Shown here: piece by piece, positions 7,803 to 18,074 of the stretch | Layout of the letters: the number at the start of each line of letters is the position of its first letter | How positions within the stretch are numbered: position 1 is the stretch's first letter | Notes under the pieces: model-generated | The model's input: the letters and a program-made list of their open reading frames with translations, nothing else | Databases searched by the model: none | What the model was told of the DNA's origin: nothing | From: Firmicutes bacterium AM41-11 | GTDB taxonomy: Bacteria; Bacillota_I; Bacilli_A; Erysipelotrichales; Erysipelotrichaceae | Reading direction: 5' to 3' | DNA length: 45,442 nt | Assembly (NCBI GenBank): GCA_003480165.1 | Contig: QUIQ01000014.1 | Span: 1 to 45,442 of the forward strand | Program-made: the position numbers and the translations under genes

Positions 7803-8052
7803 ATTCCTCTATGGCCTGTTCAATAGCTTGCGCTAGTTGATCGGCACAAGATGTTGATTTTGTACCACAAAGATTTCCTCTTAAAAGCGCACTTGCTTCT
7901 TTAGCATCGCGGCCTTCCAGTAATTTACCAATGGCAGATAGATTGCCAGGGCAACCTCCATCAAAATGCACTTGATGTAATTTCCCATCTTCAATCGAAA
8001 AATGGATTTGGCGGGCACATACACCCTTTGGTTGATATGTATAAGTTTTCAT
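7801..8052 (-). CDS. TSCPD-domain protein (TIGR03905-like), last gene of the operon
   Basis: An 83-residue protein beginning MKTYTYQPKGVCAR. It has four cysteines in short motifs: GVCA, GGCPGN, NLCG and TSCAD. The TSCPD domain is known from the C-terminus of B12-dependent ribonucleotide reductases and from small stand-alone proteins of unknown function. The start at 8052 is chosen because family members begin there; a longer frame would run deep into the upstream gene. It begins 23 bases after the beta-1 stop and is followed at once by the operon terminator, so it is co-transcribed with the maturation genes. The cysteines suggest metal binding, which is inference. Confidence 0.75.
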   Translation of the reverse strand: MKTYTYQPKGVCARQIHFSIEDGKLHQVHFDGGCPGNLSAIGKLLEGRDAKEASALLRGNLCGTKSTSCADQLAQAIEQAIEE

Positions 8053-8075
8053 ACGTCTAGTATACCTTCTCTTTT

Positions 8076-9218
8076 TTAAAAATCCAATTGGTCCTTTAAC
8101 CAATTTGAAAAACTTGGGCCAATTAAAACAGGCATTTGTTCTTTGTACATTCTTCCCGAATACCCCCAATGTGGTAAAGGGATAAAATGCGTCGTCTTAT
8201 TTTCTAACAAGCGCTGATAGATGGGATCGGCAATCACAAGTTTGGCCGCATTCATCTTTTTTTGGATGAGATCTTCTTGATCCCAGCATACATCATCTTC
8301 ACTCAGACCTACTTGTACTTCCAAAGGACACAGGATTTGCACATCTTTATACCCAAATTCTTCCTGCAAACAAGTTCGTAAAGCCTGCATACAAACCGAT
8401 TCCCCAATCAAAAGAACTTTGCCGTTTCCCGCCTTTACTGGTTTTGGCGTTTGTAAAGGATGGTGGATTTGTTCCGCCAATTGGATGGCTTGTTTTTCTC
8501 CCATGGGAATACCTACGACATAAGGAATCCCCCATGTTTCGGCAAAATATTTAGCAACGTCGATAGCACTGGAAGAAAGTACTAGATTCACATCAGCTGC
8601 TAAAGCCTTTTGCATCTGTTCAAAAGAAGTTCCCATCGACCAATTAGAAACAATGGTAAAACCCTGATCCTTACACCAAGCCTCCAATGCTTCTACATTG
8701 CCAGAGTAGCCAAAATCTAGTGGCGTACAACCCAGTAGATTGATACCAATTCCAGTATGTTCTTTTGGCACCGGCTGACAGAAACGTTTCGCAAAAGCCA
8801 AGTAAGCTTGATTGCTTCCACACACATAACTTGCCATGCCCGAAGTTGAAAAGCCGAAACAAGGAAGCTTGGTTTCCTGTTCAATATAGTGGGCAATCCC
8901 TTTAAAATCGGTTCCGATTGCCAAGGCAATAGGGGAACCAAAAAGGGCAATAAAGTTAGGCTGCGTTTCATTGGCAGCTTCAATGACTTCTTCAATCAAT
9001 TTATCATCGTTACCCAATATCGCATCATATTCTTCTAAGGCTGAGATAAAAATCAAGCTATGCATTTTCGCCCAGCGTGGTTCATCATGGGTCGCATAAG
9101 TTGAATTACAACCCGAAGCATCATGCATGATGATCAAACCACCCAATTCATACAAAGCCGAATTAATGCCCGCTAAATCAGCTGCATAATTTGCTGTTTT
9201 TCGCATTACTTGTTTCAT
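8076..9218 (-). CDS. Nitrogenase-like component 1, beta-type subunit (module 1)
   Basis: A 380-residue protein of the nitrogenase component 1 superfamily (NifD/K/E/N, Bch/Chl, Cfb relatives). The N-terminal region has LYELGGLIIMHDASGC with Cys37 at the place of the first cluster-binding cysteine of NifK-type subunits, then DEPRW at 45-49 and AILGNDDKL. At the usual second cysteine site it reads LFGSPIALAIGTDF, with no cysteine. The start ATG at 9218 overlaps the alpha-1 stop (ATGA) and follows AAGGGG; a GTG nine bases earlier is less likely. It is a clear paralogue of the gene at 15784-16815: Cys37 and DEPRW have identical positions in both. Confidence 0.8.
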   Translation of the reverse strand: MKQVMRKTANYAADLAGINSALYELGGLIIMHDASGCNSTYATHDEPRWAKMHSLIFISALEEYDAILGNDDKLIEEVIEAANETQPNFIALFGSPIALAIGTDFKGIAHYIEQETKLPCFGFSTSGMASYVCGSNQAYLAFAKRFCQPVPKEHTGIGINLLGCTPLDFGYSGNVEALEAWCKDQGFTIVSNWSMGTSFEQMQKALAADVNLVLSSSAIDVAKYFAETWGIPYVVGIPMGEKQAIQLAEQIHHPLQTPKPVKAGNGKVLLIGESVCMQALRTCLQEEFGYKDVQILCPLEVQVGLSEDDVCWDQEDLIQKKMNAAKLVIADPIYQRLLENKTTHFIPLPHWGYSGRMYKEQMPVLIGPSFSNWLKDQLDF

Positions 9219-10513
9219 ACAATGCACCCCTTAGCTTTTATTGATAAAATAGCTTCCGCATCTTTCGGATAGATATAGGCATCAAATAGATCCTTGGCCA
9301 GTTTGCGAATGCCCACAAAGCCATAATATCCATCATTAGCTACCATATTCACAAAATACTGGGTTCCCGAAAAATACGTCGCCTTTTGTCCAATTGCCAG
9401 AATCTTTTCTTGCTTAGCTTCATCACAAGCCCATAAACGACAGCGAAAATCCACCGTTGCCCGAATCAATAAATCTGGATAATGAACTTTTAACCAGTCT
9501 AGAGCCTTTTGTTCTCCCGGCAAAAGCGTATCCATATAAACGACCCGGACATGAAAGCCATGTTCTAGTAAGAGCTTCGCTAAACCTAAAGGTCGTGGCG
9601 TAGCTGTATAGTCAATTTGAATGGGCGTATCTTTGATTTTCTTTTGCACCTGCCGTAAGGCTTTATGTGCCATCTGTTCATATCGCGTAAAATCAATACA
9701 AGGAATGTGACAGGCTTGGGCAATCTTTTGAAGATTTGCTTTGATTTCATCCATATCCCATGTATAGGGCGCATACAACAATTTTTGCCCTAAGCGTTTT
9801 TCTAAATCTTTTCCGCATTCCAAGGCAACGGGCATCGTTACAATCGCATAGGAGGCCTGCGCCAGACCTTTGTATTCTTCATAGCTTTCCATTCCACAAA
9901 GATCTTGGAAATCCCAACCATTCTGCCAAAACATCTGGACTAGTTCACTATCCACATCCAAAGGGAAATAATTTCCTACCACATGAACCATTTTCGGATT
10001 CTTTTTTGTGTTTTTTAAGGGTGCATAGAGTTGCCGCATTGTCACTTCTTCAAAATGCAATTTACTCTTACGCATCGTACAGTTCATGGAATTTTCAATA
10101 AAATCGATTTGCGGATAACGTTCACACAAGGCTTTAAAAACCAAATTGGTATCCATGGCCATAAAATGATGAATACAGCTCGTATAAAGCATGGCACAGG
10201 GTGGCAGGATTTCTTTATGGTCTAAAATGTCACATACACCATCGATAAACAATTGTTCCAGCTTTCCCTCATACAGGTCTTGTTCTTTGATAGTCACCAT
10301 CGCAAAACGATCCAAGCCGCCAAATTCTGCCGCACTTAAAACTACTCCCCGCAAACAACCTTCTGGACAGACAAAGATTTCCATCGCTTCCGGAATCAAC
10401 ATCGGCGTATGAGCAATCGTCCAAGTCCCTCTAGCTGGTACAGAAAACTCCAGACCAGCATGAAAAAAAGGTGGGTCTGGCAATTGTGCCAGAGTATATT
10501 CGGCCTTAGCCAC
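9215..10513 (-). CDS. Nitrogenase-like component 1, alpha-type subunit (module 1)
   Basis: A 432-residue protein of the nitrogenase component 1 superfamily. [17 protein letters not shown] carries Cys53 and [12 protein letters not shown] carries Cys113; these match two of the cluster-binding cysteines of NifD-type subunits. I cannot recognise the FeMo-cofactor ligands (Cys275 and His442 of NifD), so nitrogen fixation is unlikely. The start is GTG at 10513, overlapping the NifH-1 stop by eight bases, with AAGGAG six bases upstream; an in-frame TTG at 10531 has no such site. It should pair with the beta gene that follows and receive electrons from the NifH-like protein before it. Confidence 0.8.
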   Translation of the reverse strand: MAKAEYTLAQLPDPPFFHAGLEFSVPARGTWTIAHTPMLIPEAMEIFVCPEGCLRGVVLSAAEFGGLDRFAMVTIKEQDLYEGKLEQLFIDGVCDILDHKEILPPCAMLYTSCIHHFMAMDTNLVFKALCERYPQIDFIENSMNCTMRKSKLHFEEVTMRQLYAPLKNTKKNPKMVHVVGNYFPLDVDSELVQMFWQNGWDFQDLCGMESYEEYKGLAQASYAIVTMPVALECGKDLEKRLGQKLLYAPYTWDMDEIKANLQKIAQACHIPCIDFTRYEQMAHKALRQVQKKIKDTPIQIDYTATPRPLGLAKLLLEHGFHVRVVYMDTLLPGEQKALDWLKVHYPDLLIRATVDFRCRLWACDEAKQEKILAIGQKATYFSGTQYFVNMVANDGYYGFVGIRKLAKDLFDAYIYPKDAEAILSIKAKGCIV

Positions 10514-11267
10514 GATCTTCTCCTTGCGCAATGAGTGCTTTAGCTAAGTTTCGATAACGTTGGGCGGCTTCACTCTTTGGATAAGCTTCTAAAACCGTTT
10601 GATGTTTTTCATCTGCCTCTGGTACTAAGGGATCAAACGCTAATTGACCAAGAACCGTACAATCCATATCCTGACAGAGTTGCTGAATCCGCTCTTGTTC
10701 GTTTTTCACATTCCGTTGATTCACAATTAAACCACCTAATGTGGCATAGCCTCGCTTTTGAAAAGTATCTACAGCTAAACCAATATTCTTTGCTGCATGT
10801 ATGGCCATTGCTTCTCCAGAAGTTAAGATAAAAACCTGGTCGGCATAGCCTTCCCGAATAGGCATCGAAAAACCACCACAGACAACATCTCCCAATACAT
10901 CAAACAAAACGACATCGGGACGATAGATTTCATAGGCTTTTTTATCCATTAATAATTCCATTGCGGCAATAATGCCTCGTCCGGCACAACCTAGCCCTGG
11001 GGTAGGACCACCGGCTTCGACAATATACACCCCTTTATACCCTTGGGTTACAACTTGGTCTAAGCTTAGGTCTTGATTCATTTCCCGAAGGCAATCTAAT
11101 ACGGTCGCTTTGGCTTTTCCATGGCGTAGATTAATTGTGGAATCGGCTTTGGGATCACAGCCAATTTGCATCACCGTATACCCCATTTCAGCTAAAGCAA
11201 CTGAAAAATTGGAAACCGTTGTCGATTTACCAATGCCACCTTTTCCATAAAACGCAAATTTATACAT
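10506..11267 (-). CDS. NifH-like ATPase/reductase (module 1)
   Basis: A 253-residue nitrogenase iron-protein homologue. The P-loop GKGGIGKST is at residues 8-16, CDPKADST at 37-44, GLGCAGRG with Cys94 and [10 protein letters not shown] with Cys130; these two cysteines are the conserved ligands of the bridging [4Fe-4S] cluster in the NifH dimer. It is therefore predicted to be an ATP-driven electron donor, not just a scaffold. The ATG at 11267 has AGGAG seven bases before it and lies 10 bases after the hypE stop. It is a paralogue of the gene at 18071-18823, and each NifH-like gene precedes its own alpha/beta pair. Confidence 0.9.
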   Translation of the reverse strand: MYKFAFYGKGGIGKSTTVSNFSVALAEMGYTVMQIGCDPKADSTINLRHGKAKATVLDCLREMNQDLSLDQVVTQGYKGVYIVEAGGPTPGLGCAGRGIIAAMELLMDKKAYEIYRPDVVLFDVLGDVVCGGFSMPIREGYADQVFILTSGEAMAIHAAKNIGLAVDTFQKRGYATLGGLIVNQRNVKNEQERIQQLCQDMDCTVLGQLAFDPLVPEADEKHQTVLEAYPKSEAAQRYRNLAKALIAQGEDRG

Positions 11268-11277
11268 GGCTCTTCTC

Positions 11278-12276
11278 CTAACAAATGCGGGGTAATAATT
11301 CCCCGGTTGGTTGTGGCAAAATTGTCTGGGCTCCAAATGGTGTATGGACAACGACCTTGCCAACATTTTCTTCCGTCACTTCTCCAATAATTGCTGCCAT
11401 TTCATTCTTTTCTTTTAAAACAGCTAAAATCGCTTCGGCTTGCTGAGCTGGAACAACGACAACCATGCGTCCTTCACAAGCCAGATACAAAGGTTCTAAA
11501 CCTAAGAATCCACAAACGCCTTTTACTGAATCCATCACGGGAATTTGATCTTGGTACAAACGAATTCCCACTTGGGATTCAGCTGCAATTTCATATAAGA
11601 CGGTACCAACGCCACCTCGAGTCGCATCGCGAATACAATGCAGGTCGGTCGTCGTCGCAATCATCGCTTCTACTGTATGCCATAATTCTTGACAGTCACT
11701 CGTTACATCAGCTTGAATCGAGAAATGATTCCGAGCTAGTAAAATCGTACAACCATGACGTCCAATATCGCCAGTCACTAAAATCTTATCGCCGGCTTTG
11801 GCATTGGCACCACTGACTTGGATACCTGGTTGAATTTCTCCGACTCCTGTGGTCGTAATAAATAAGCCATCGACTTGGCCTTTCCCAACAACTTTGGTAT
11901 CACCGGCCACAAAGTGCACACCAACTTTATGGGCAATTTCCTGCATGGATTGGACAATCTTTTCCAGTTTTTCGATTTCAAAACCTTCTTCAATTTGAAA
12001 AGAGCAAGTCATATATTGGGGTTTTGCTCCCATGCAAGATAGATCGTTCACGGTTCCACAAACTGATAACTCACCGATATTTCCGCCTGGAAAAAAGCTT
12101 GGAGAAACCACAAAGCCATCGGTTGACATGGCCATTTTCCCTTTTGGTGCCTGCAAGACAGCGGCATCATCGCCCGTAAAATCGGGATTATCTAAATATT
12201 TTTTAAAAATAGAGCCAATCAAGGAAGCTGTTTGTGCGCCTCCTGCTCCATGTGCTAAGGTAATTACTTTTTCCAT
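11278..12276 (-). CDS. hypE: Hydrogenase maturation protein HypE
   Basis: A 332-residue protein of the AIR synthase/thiamin-monophosphate-kinase fold. HypE dehydrates a carbamoylated C-terminal cysteine to a thiocyanate, which supplies the cyanide ligands of the active-site iron. The essential C-terminus is intact (LPRIC, ending in cysteine), and the ATP site ([10 protein letters not shown]) and [11 protein letters not shown] are present. Known partners are HypF and the HypCD complex, both encoded upstream. There is no hypA or hypB nearby, so a nickel-insertion step is not indicated by context. Confidence 0.95.
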   Translation of the reverse strand: MEKVITLAHGAGGAQTASLIGSIFKKYLDNPDFTGDDAAVLQAPKGKMAMSTDGFVVSPSFFPGGNIGELSVCGTVNDLSCMGAKPQYMTCSFQIEEGFEIEKLEKIVQSMQEIAHKVGVHFVAGDTKVVGKGQVDGLFITTTGVGEIQPGIQVSGANAKAGDKILVTGDIGRHGCTILLARNHFSIQADVTSDCQELWHTVEAMIATTTDLHCIRDATRGGVGTVLYEIAAESQVGIRLYQDQIPVMDSVKGVCGFLGLEPLYLACEGRMVVVVPAQQAEAILAVLKEKNEMAAIIGEVTEENVGKVVVHTPFGAQTILPQPTGELLPRIC

Positions 12277-12285
12277 TTTCTATCC

Positions 12286-13323
12286 TCACTTTATCGCATA
12301 CTTATAATAGGCTGAACAAGCCCCTTCATTGGAAACCATACAAGCGCCAATCGGATGCTCTGGGGTACAACCTTTTCCATAGACCGGACACTGTTCAGGC
12401 GTACATTCTCCCTTTAAGATATCCCCACAGCGACACAAAGGATTGGCTTTGCCTAACCCAGGCTGTAAGGCATATTTCTTTTGCGCATCAAAGGCGGCAT
12501 ATGCATTTTTTAAACGCAGTCCAGATTGCGGAATCACACCCAGTCCACGCCATTGACTATCTACTGGTTCCATCACCGAAGCAATTAATTCGCGACCGGA
12601 TTTTGAGCCTTCCTGACTAACCACTCTAGGATAACAATTCACAAAGAAAGGTTCGCCTTTTTCATAACGTTTGATGATAACGGCAAGGGCCATAATGAGT
12701 TCTGATGCCGTAAAGCCAGCAACCACTCCAGAAATACCCTGCTTTTTTAGATCCTCATAGATTTGACATCCCGTAATGGTTGCGACGTGTCCGGGATATA
12801 AGAAGACATCGGCACTATCTTTTAAGGCTAGATACGCTTGATCCATGGTCTTATTTGCCACCAGCAAAGAAAAATTCTTTAAGCCATCCACTTGGGCATT
12901 ACGGACGGCCATACAAGCTAGTGGGGTCGTTGTCTCAAAGCCCACAGCTAAAAAGACAACTTTTTCCTCAGGATGCGCTTTTGCGTAAGCTTCGGCTTCT
13001 AAAGGCGAAAAGACCATTTCGATTTTAGCGCCCTTACTACGTGCTTTTTGTAGGGACGAGTGCGTACCAGGAACCCGAATCAAATCTCCAAAGGTACAAA
13101 TCGTACAATGGTGGACTTCAGCTAATTCAATCGCTTGATCAATATAATCAATCGGGGTAACACAAACTGGACATCCCGGACCGGAAATCAAATGAATGGA
13201 TGGCGGTAAAATTTGGCGAATTCCCAGACGAAAGATTTCATGGGTATGGGTTCCACATACTTCCATAATGCGAATAGGTTTGCCTTGATAGCCTTTGACA
13301 ATTTCTAAAGCTTGCGAATTCAT
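12286..13323 (-). CDS. hypD: Hydrogenase maturation protein HypD
   Basis: A 345-residue Fe-S protein which, with HypC, is the scaffold for the Fe(CN)2CO group. Conserved signatures are VCGTHTHEI (Cys23), GPGCPVC (Cys51, Cys54), VFLAVGFETTTPLA and a cysteine-rich C-terminal region from PLCRCGD to GACSAYYKY that holds the [4Fe-4S] site. All key cysteines appear intact. The ATG overlaps the hypC stop (TAATG), so HypC and HypD are probably made in step. Length is normal for the family. Confidence 0.95.
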   Translation of the reverse strand: MNSQALEIVKGYQGKPIRIMEVCGTHTHEIFRLGIRQILPPSIHLISGPGCPVCVTPIDYIDQAIELAEVHHCTICTFGDLIRVPGTHSSLQKARSKGAKIEMVFSPLEAEAYAKAHPEEKVVFLAVGFETTTPLACMAVRNAQVDGLKNFSLLVANKTMDQAYLALKDSADVFLYPGHVATITGCQIYEDLKKQGISGVVAGFTASELIMALAVIIKRYEKGEPFFVNCYPRVVSQEGSKSGRELIASVMEPVDSQWRGLGVIPQSGLRLKNAYAAFDAQKKYALQPGLGKANPLCRCGDILKGECTPEQCPVYGKGCTPEHPIGACMVSNEGACSAYYKYAIK

Positions 13324-13532
13324 TAAAGCAATTCCTCCATTAAGGATTGTTCTTCGCTTTGATCATCCCCATTGATTTTGGCGATAGCTGCGCCCGCATG
13401 CACCATTACGTAATCTCCCGGTTCTAAGTCTTCTATCAATTCACTGGATACGGTTGTGATAGCTCCGGTTGCATCTACGACAGCCATACCATCTTTTACT
13501 TTTTTTACTTTTGCGGGTAATCCGACACACAT
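13323..13532 (-). CDS. hypC: Hydrogenase maturation chaperone HypC
   Basis: A 69-residue OB-fold chaperone beginning MCVGLPAKV. Cys2, exposed after removal of Met1, is the iron-binding residue in HypC proteins, and the conserved histidine of VMVHAG is also present. In [NiFe] systems HypC carries the Fe(CN)2CO unit with HypD and delivers it to the hydrogenase large subunit; no large subunit is encoded here, so the recipient is unknown. A strong AGGAGG precedes the ATG at 13532, which lies inside the 3' end of hypF. Confidence 0.95.
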   Translation of the reverse strand: MCVGLPAKVKKVKDGMAVVDATGAITTVSSELIEDLEPGDYVMVHAGAAIAKINGDDQSEEQSLMEELL

Positions 13533-15787
13533 ACTTTTGTCCTCCTGATATTTTCCATTCCATAATACGCTTGGCCTAGTCCGATACCCCCATCATTGCT
13601 GCTGGACAGCTTATGGGTCAAGACAGTAAAGCCTTGCGCTTCTAATTCTTCTTTACATAATTTCAATAATAAAACATTCTGCATGACACCACCGGATAAA
13701 ACCACCATTTTACTTTGGGTTTGCCTAGATGCCTGCAGCGCACCTTCACAGATCCAATGAGCTAAAACGACATGGAAGGTATAAGCCAGGCACGCAATAT
13801 CTTCTCCACTTTTTTTAGCCTGAGCTAAAAAGGTGCATAAAGCTTTCATTGGCAAGATAAAAAAGTCAGCTTCTTGCATAGATATTGGAACGTCTAGTGC
13901 CTTACCTTGATAGCTTTCTGCTGCAAATTGTAAGACCATGGAAGCTTCGGCTTCACAAGTATTGACTTTCCGTAGTCCTAAAATGGCACTAACGGCATCA
14001 AAATAGCGTCCGGCACTTGTCGAAGTAACCGTATTGATTTTCATCGCTTTACACTGAAGAATCAATTCGGCTTGATCTTGGAAACAAAGGTCTAAGCCTT
14101 GCCAATCTTCTTTATCTAAAATCGATACGGCATTTCGCCATCCTTCTTTACTGGAAAGATCGCCTCCAACTTGTTCAAAGGGTTCCAGACTTCCTACTCG
14201 TTTAAAGGTATGCGTATCACAAATAAAGAATTCTCCACCCCATATGGTTCCATCTAAACCATAGCCGGTTCCATCAAAACTGATGCCAATGACTTCTTGA
14301 TCAATTTGATGTTCTGCCATACAAGACAGGATATGCGCATAATGATGTTGGCATTCTAAGACCGGTCGGCCTAATTCATAAGCCAGTTGACGGGATTGAT
14401 AGGCCGGATGCATATCGCAAACAATCAGCTCGGCGCGCATTTCTAACAATTCTTCCATGCGTTCAATGGCTTCTTTAAGTGCTTGAACACTGCGAATATC
14501 CGATAAATCGCCAATATACGGGCTTGGATAGTACAAATCTTTAGCCGCCAGACAGAACGTATTCTTTAGTTCTCCACCAATCCCAAGTACCACCGAATCG
14601 CCTTTTTTATGCATCATAAAAGGGAGTGGGGCATAACCACGGGAACGTCGAATCATCATTGGCTGATGGTCAAACCAAGATAGTACACTATCATCGGCAC
14701 GTAGACGAATCGGACGATTATTGGAAAGCACAAGATCACAAATATCGGATAAGTTCTCTATAACATCCTGGTCGGTACGACAAATCGGAGCCCCTTTCGG
14801 ATTGGCACTTGTCATAACTAGACAATCTGGCATATCTATTTCATCGGGATAATCAAAGAGTAATAACTGTACCGGCGCATAGGGCAAGATCAAACCAATA
14901 TTGGGATTATCTGGTGCTACTTCGGGTACAATTTTTCCCGCTTTCTTTTTTAGTAACAAGATGGGTTTCTGATACCCATCTAAGACTTCTTCTTGGCCAT
15001 CGCGAATCTCCGCTTCCCGACGGGCTACTTCCATATTGCGAACCATGACCGCAAAGGGTTTAAAAGGTCGATTCTTAATAGTTCGTAAACGCTGTACAAC
15101 TTTCGGATTGGTCGCATCGCAACAAAGGTGGAAACCTCCAATCCCCTTAATGGCCACAATGCCACCTTGTACAATGGTTTGGCGCGTTTGCCGTAAAGCA
15201 TCCTTACCATGCACATCTTGGCCAACTAAATACAGCTCTGGTCCACAATCGTTGCAACAAACTGGTTGGGCATGATAGCGACGACTTGTGATAGAGGTAT
15301 ATTCTTTTTCACAACTTGGGCACATCGGGAAATCTTTCATGCTGGTACGAACGCGATCATAAGGCATTGAATCCAAGATCGTTAAACGTGGTCCACAAGC
15401 GGTACAATTGATAAACGGATGTAGATAGCGCCGATTGCTTGGATCAAACAATTCTCTTTGGCAATCCGGACAAATCGCAATATCGGGAGATACAAAGATA
15501 TCCCCTTTTACTTTTTGCGAGTGTAGAATTTGAAAGTTCCTCTCTTCTTGAACGGGCAAAGTTTTTTCTTCAATTTTTAGAATGGCAGAACGACTCGGTG
15601 CCAACGCTTCTAAGTCCTTACGAAAAGCCGCAACTTGTTCCTTGCTGGCCTGTACATGAATTTCTACATAGGGACCTTTGTTACAAACCGTGCCAGTACA
15701 TCCATTCTTTTTCGCAATGCGATCGACAAAGGGACGAAAACCTACCCCTTGTACAATTCCTACAACGCGATATTCTTTTCGGATCAT
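13505..15787 (-). CDS. hypF: Carbamoyltransferase HypF
   Basis: A 760-residue protein with the full HypF domain order: N-terminal acylphosphatase domain (IVQGVGFRPF, residues 11-20), two zinc fingers starting at CPDC and CPSC (each CX2C-X18-CX2C), a YrdC/Sua5-like domain (GGIVAIKGIGGFHLCCDATN) and a C-terminal Kae1-like carbamoyltransferase domain with the metal-binding HHYAH. HypF uses carbamoyl phosphate and ATP to carbamoylate HypE, the source of the cyanide ligands. The ATG at 15787 overlaps the beta-2 stop (ATGA). No domain is missing. Confidence 0.95.
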   Translation of the reverse strand: MIRKEYRVVGIVQGVGFRPFVDRIAKKNGCTGTVCNKGPYVEIHVQASKEQVAAFRKDLEALAPSRSAILKIEEKTLPVQEERNFQILHSQKVKGDIFVSPDIAICPDCQRELFDPSNRRYLHPFINCTACGPRLTILDSMPYDRVRTSMKDFPMCPSCEKEYTSITSRRYHAQPVCCNDCGPELYLVGQDVHGKDALRQTRQTIVQGGIVAIKGIGGFHLCCDATNPKVVQRLRTIKNRPFKPFAVMVRNMEVARREAEIRDGQEEVLDGYQKPILLLKKKAGKIVPEVAPDNPNIGLILPYAPVQLLLFDYPDEIDMPDCLVMTSANPKGAPICRTDQDVIENLSDICDLVLSNNRPIRLRADDSVLSWFDHQPMMIRRSRGYAPLPFMMHKKGDSVVLGIGGELKNTFCLAAKDLYYPSPYIGDLSDIRSVQALKEAIERMEELLEMRAELIVCDMHPAYQSRQLAYELGRPVLECQHHYAHILSCMAEHQIDQEVIGISFDGTGYGLDGTIWGGEFFICDTHTFKRVGSLEPFEQVGGDLSSKEGWRNAVSILDKEDWQGLDLCFQDQAELILQCKAMKINTVTSTSAGRYFDAVSAILGLRKVNTCEAEASMVLQFAAESYQGKALDVPISMQEADFFILPMKALCTFLAQAKKSGEDIACLAYTFHVVLAHWICEGALQASRQTQSKMVVLSGGVMQNVLLLKLCKEELEAQGFTVLTHKLSSSNDGGIGLGQAYYGMENIRRTKVCVSDYPQK

Positions 15788-16815
15788 ACGCTTAGTGCCT
15801 CTTTTACTTGCGCCCAATAGGTGACATCACTTTCCACTTGATACATTTGTCCGGATACCGCAAAATGCGGTAAGCTGACCATTTGTCCGGTAAATCCCTG
15901 ACAAGCCCGTAAAAATAATGGATCGCCAATAATTCTTTCATAAGCATTTTCTTTTACCATACCAATCAAATCCATCTCTCCTTCTAAGAAACGATCGTTG
16001 GCTTGCATATATTCTGGATCCATTGGAAAGAAAGAAGCAACATCTCCCATTCCAATGGCTTCCCGCAATGCATTGGCAAGGATCTGCTGGTGCAGGATCA
16101 AAGTCTTTTTCTTTTTCACTTGCCACTTACCAAGACAATAATCAAAATGGAAGTTCAAACCAAGTTCTTTGGCTATTGTAAGACCGGATGGAGATAGAAC
16201 AATGTTTTCTTTACAAGCCGCGATTTTCGTATAATTTTCTAGCGAATCATCCATGCCAAACGGAATGCATTTTTTTCCTAAGCGCTGCATCAAAGCTTGT
16301 ACACTATCTAAGCTTGGTAGATCCAAAGGGGAACAACCCCATAAACCAATGCAGTCTTCGCTCGGTTTTTCCTCAACACAATTGATAAGGGCTCGATAAG
16401 CTTTGACTTGACCATAGGTATAATCTTTCATTCCGGTCGTCTCAATGTAAATGCTCTTTTTATGGAAACGTTTTTCACACATCCGGCAAAGCGCCGTGTA
16501 ATCTGTTGCGATTACAGCGGGTACAGGGGTTCCAATCAAGGCAATAAAACGGGCTTCCGGTACACTTTCTAAAGCCTGGCCAATTTTATCTAACAGTTTT
16601 TCATCGCGTCCGAGTATCGCATCTAAGTCTCTTAAACCAGCTGAATAGATGGCACTGGACTTGGTGTACCAACGTGGTTCATCAAAGCCACAAGTATTTC
16701 CGGTACATCCTCCGGCATCACAAATGACAATCAATCCTCCCAGTTCAAACAAGACGGAAACTGCACCCGATATATCTGGGGCAAAGGGAGATAAATAACG
16801 ATATAAATCTTTCAT
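15784..16815 (-). CDS. Nitrogenase-like component 1, beta-type subunit (module 2)
   Basis: A 343-residue paralogue of the module 1 beta subunit. FELGGLIVICDAGGCTGNTC puts Cys37 in the same position as in module 1, with extra cysteines at 32 and 42, then DEPRW at 45-49 and AILGRDEKL. The usual second cysteine site reads LIGTPVPAVIATDY, again without cysteine. At 343 residues it is much shorter than NifK or NifN. The ATG at 16815 overlaps the alpha-2 stop (ATGA); a longer frame would only add residues overlapping alpha-2. It should form a heteromeric complex with alpha-2. Confidence 0.8.
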   Translation of the reverse strand: MKDLYRYLSPFAPDISGAVSVLFELGGLIVICDAGGCTGNTCGFDEPRWYTKSSAIYSAGLRDLDAILGRDEKLLDKIGQALESVPEARFIALIGTPVPAVIATDYTALCRMCEKRFHKKSIYIETTGMKDYTYGQVKAYRALINCVEEKPSEDCIGLWGCSPLDLPSLDSVQALMQRLGKKCIPFGMDDSLENYTKIAACKENIVLSPSGLTIAKELGLNFHFDYCLGKWQVKKKKTLILHQQILANALREAIGMGDVASFFPMDPEYMQANDRFLEGEMDLIGMVKENAYERIIGDPLFLRACQGFTGQMVSLPHFAVSGQMYQVESDVTYWAQVKEALSV

Positions 16816-18074
16816 AGACAATTCCTCATTTCCGCAATTAGATCTTGAAGGCCTTGATAGCCAAAAGGTTGTTCTTCTTGATTCCAAGGTACACAAGGCA
16901 CATCTGGATAGAGCATACCTGCATCTTTTCCAATGGTTAAATCGATATCTTGACGGGCTTGATAATGAACCATGGATGGTGAAATTCCTGTATATACTTG
17001 CGTATTTGGCGAAACTTTTGCCAGACGCTGAATCGTCTTTTTATCATTTTGCGTGACATTGGAAAAAATCTCCATAATTTCAAAACCTAATTCCGATAAT
17101 GCACACGCTAGTTCAAATGGATTGGCATCCAACATTTCGCCAATCACAAGCTTCTTTCCTTGAAAGATAGAACGAGCTTCTTGCACGATTTGTTTTGTTT
17201 CTAAATAATAACTTGTGTCATCCATCACAACGCCGATAGCCTTGGCGAACAGTTGATATAAACGATGAATTCGTTCTACTTCATATAAGCGAGGAAATTC
17301 AATATATGGCATACCTAAACGCTGATTTAAATCCTGGGCAGCATAATTACTTTCAGGATATAAAACCAAATTAAAATTGGCATTCCCCATTTCCATATAT
17401 TCTTCTAAGGTCTTCTTCTCCGCTACTTGATGAATGGTTTGAATACCGGCTTGATGCAAGAGTTCAAACAGTTCACTTTCCGGATTTAAACAAGAGAAGA
17501 AACCTAATAAATTGATTGCTTTTGGATCAACCGTTTTGCGTTCCAGTAAAGAATAGATCGTTTGACGAATTGCAGTCATAGGTGGCTTACGCCCTTCTCT
17601 TTCCAGAGCATACATATAGCTTGGCACAATATGTACCCCCGTTTGTTGTTCTATCTTTTGTGCAATGGATTCTAAATCGGTTGCCAATAGAGCATCGACA
17701 CAAGTAATACAGATTACGACAACTTTAGCCGGAGCGACTTCCAAGATTTCTTGGACCGCTTGCGATAACTTGCGTAAATGTCTTCCGGTAACTAAATCGG
17801 TTTCATTCATTAAAAGATAGAACATGCGATCAGCATAGCCTTCTTCTTGCGATAAAATGGTAGAATTTCTTCCACAACTTGCCGGACTTACTAACAACAT
17901 CACACTTTCTGGAATGACCAAGCCGGCTCGTTTTACCCCAAAGCCAATGGCACCGGGTGAATTATATGCCAGGGTCGCAGGGGCTGAGTAAATCAAATGG
18001 CAGGCGGGAATATATTCGGATGGAATATGTTCTGCCTGGGCAAGTTGTTCAATCGTACGATAAAAAGCTTTCAT
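16812..18074 (-). CDS. Nitrogenase-like component 1, alpha-type subunit (module 2)
   Basis: A 420-residue nitrogenase component 1 homologue, paralogous to the module 1 alpha subunit. [14 protein letters not shown] (Cys67) and [16 protein letters not shown] (Cys125, with Cys122 nearby) match the two cluster cysteines of module 1. The ATG at 18074 overlaps the NifH-2 stop codon (ATGA) and has GGGAG eight bases upstream. No typical FeMo-cofactor ligand pattern is recognised. The two cysteines here plus one in the beta partner could hold an interfacial [4Fe-4S] cluster as in dark-operative protochlorophyllide reductase (inference). Confidence 0.8.
   Translation of the reverse strand: MKAFYRTIEQLAQAEHIPSEYIPACHLIYSAPATLAYNSPGAIGFGVKRAGLVIPESVMLLVSPASCGRNSTILSQEEGYADRMFYLLMNETDLVTGRHLRKLSQAVQEILEVAPAKVVVICITCVDALLATDLESIAQKIEQQTGVHIVPSYMYALEREGRKPPMTAIRQTIYSLLERKTVDPKAINLLGFFSCLNPESELFELLHQAGIQTIHQVAEKKTLEEYMEMGNANFNLVLYPESNYAAQDLNQRLGMPYIEFPRLYEVERIHRLYQLFAKAIGVVMDDTSYYLETKQIVQEARSIFQGKKLVIGEMLDANPFELACALSELGFEIMEIFSNVTQNDKKTIQRLAKVSPNTQVYTGISPSMVHYQARQDIDLTIGKDAGMLYPDVPCVPWNQEEQPFGYQGLQDLIAEMRNCL

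Noticed and set aside
9760..10412. Plus-strand open frames across the hyd/hyp/nif-like operon
   Set aside because: They are antisense shadows of well-supported minus-strand genes, with no ribosome binding sites or recognisable domains.
11278..15787. A standard [NiFe] hydrogenase maturation cluster
   Set aside because: hypA, hypB, the maturation protease and structural subunits are missing, while [FeFe]-type hydE/hydF are in the same operon.
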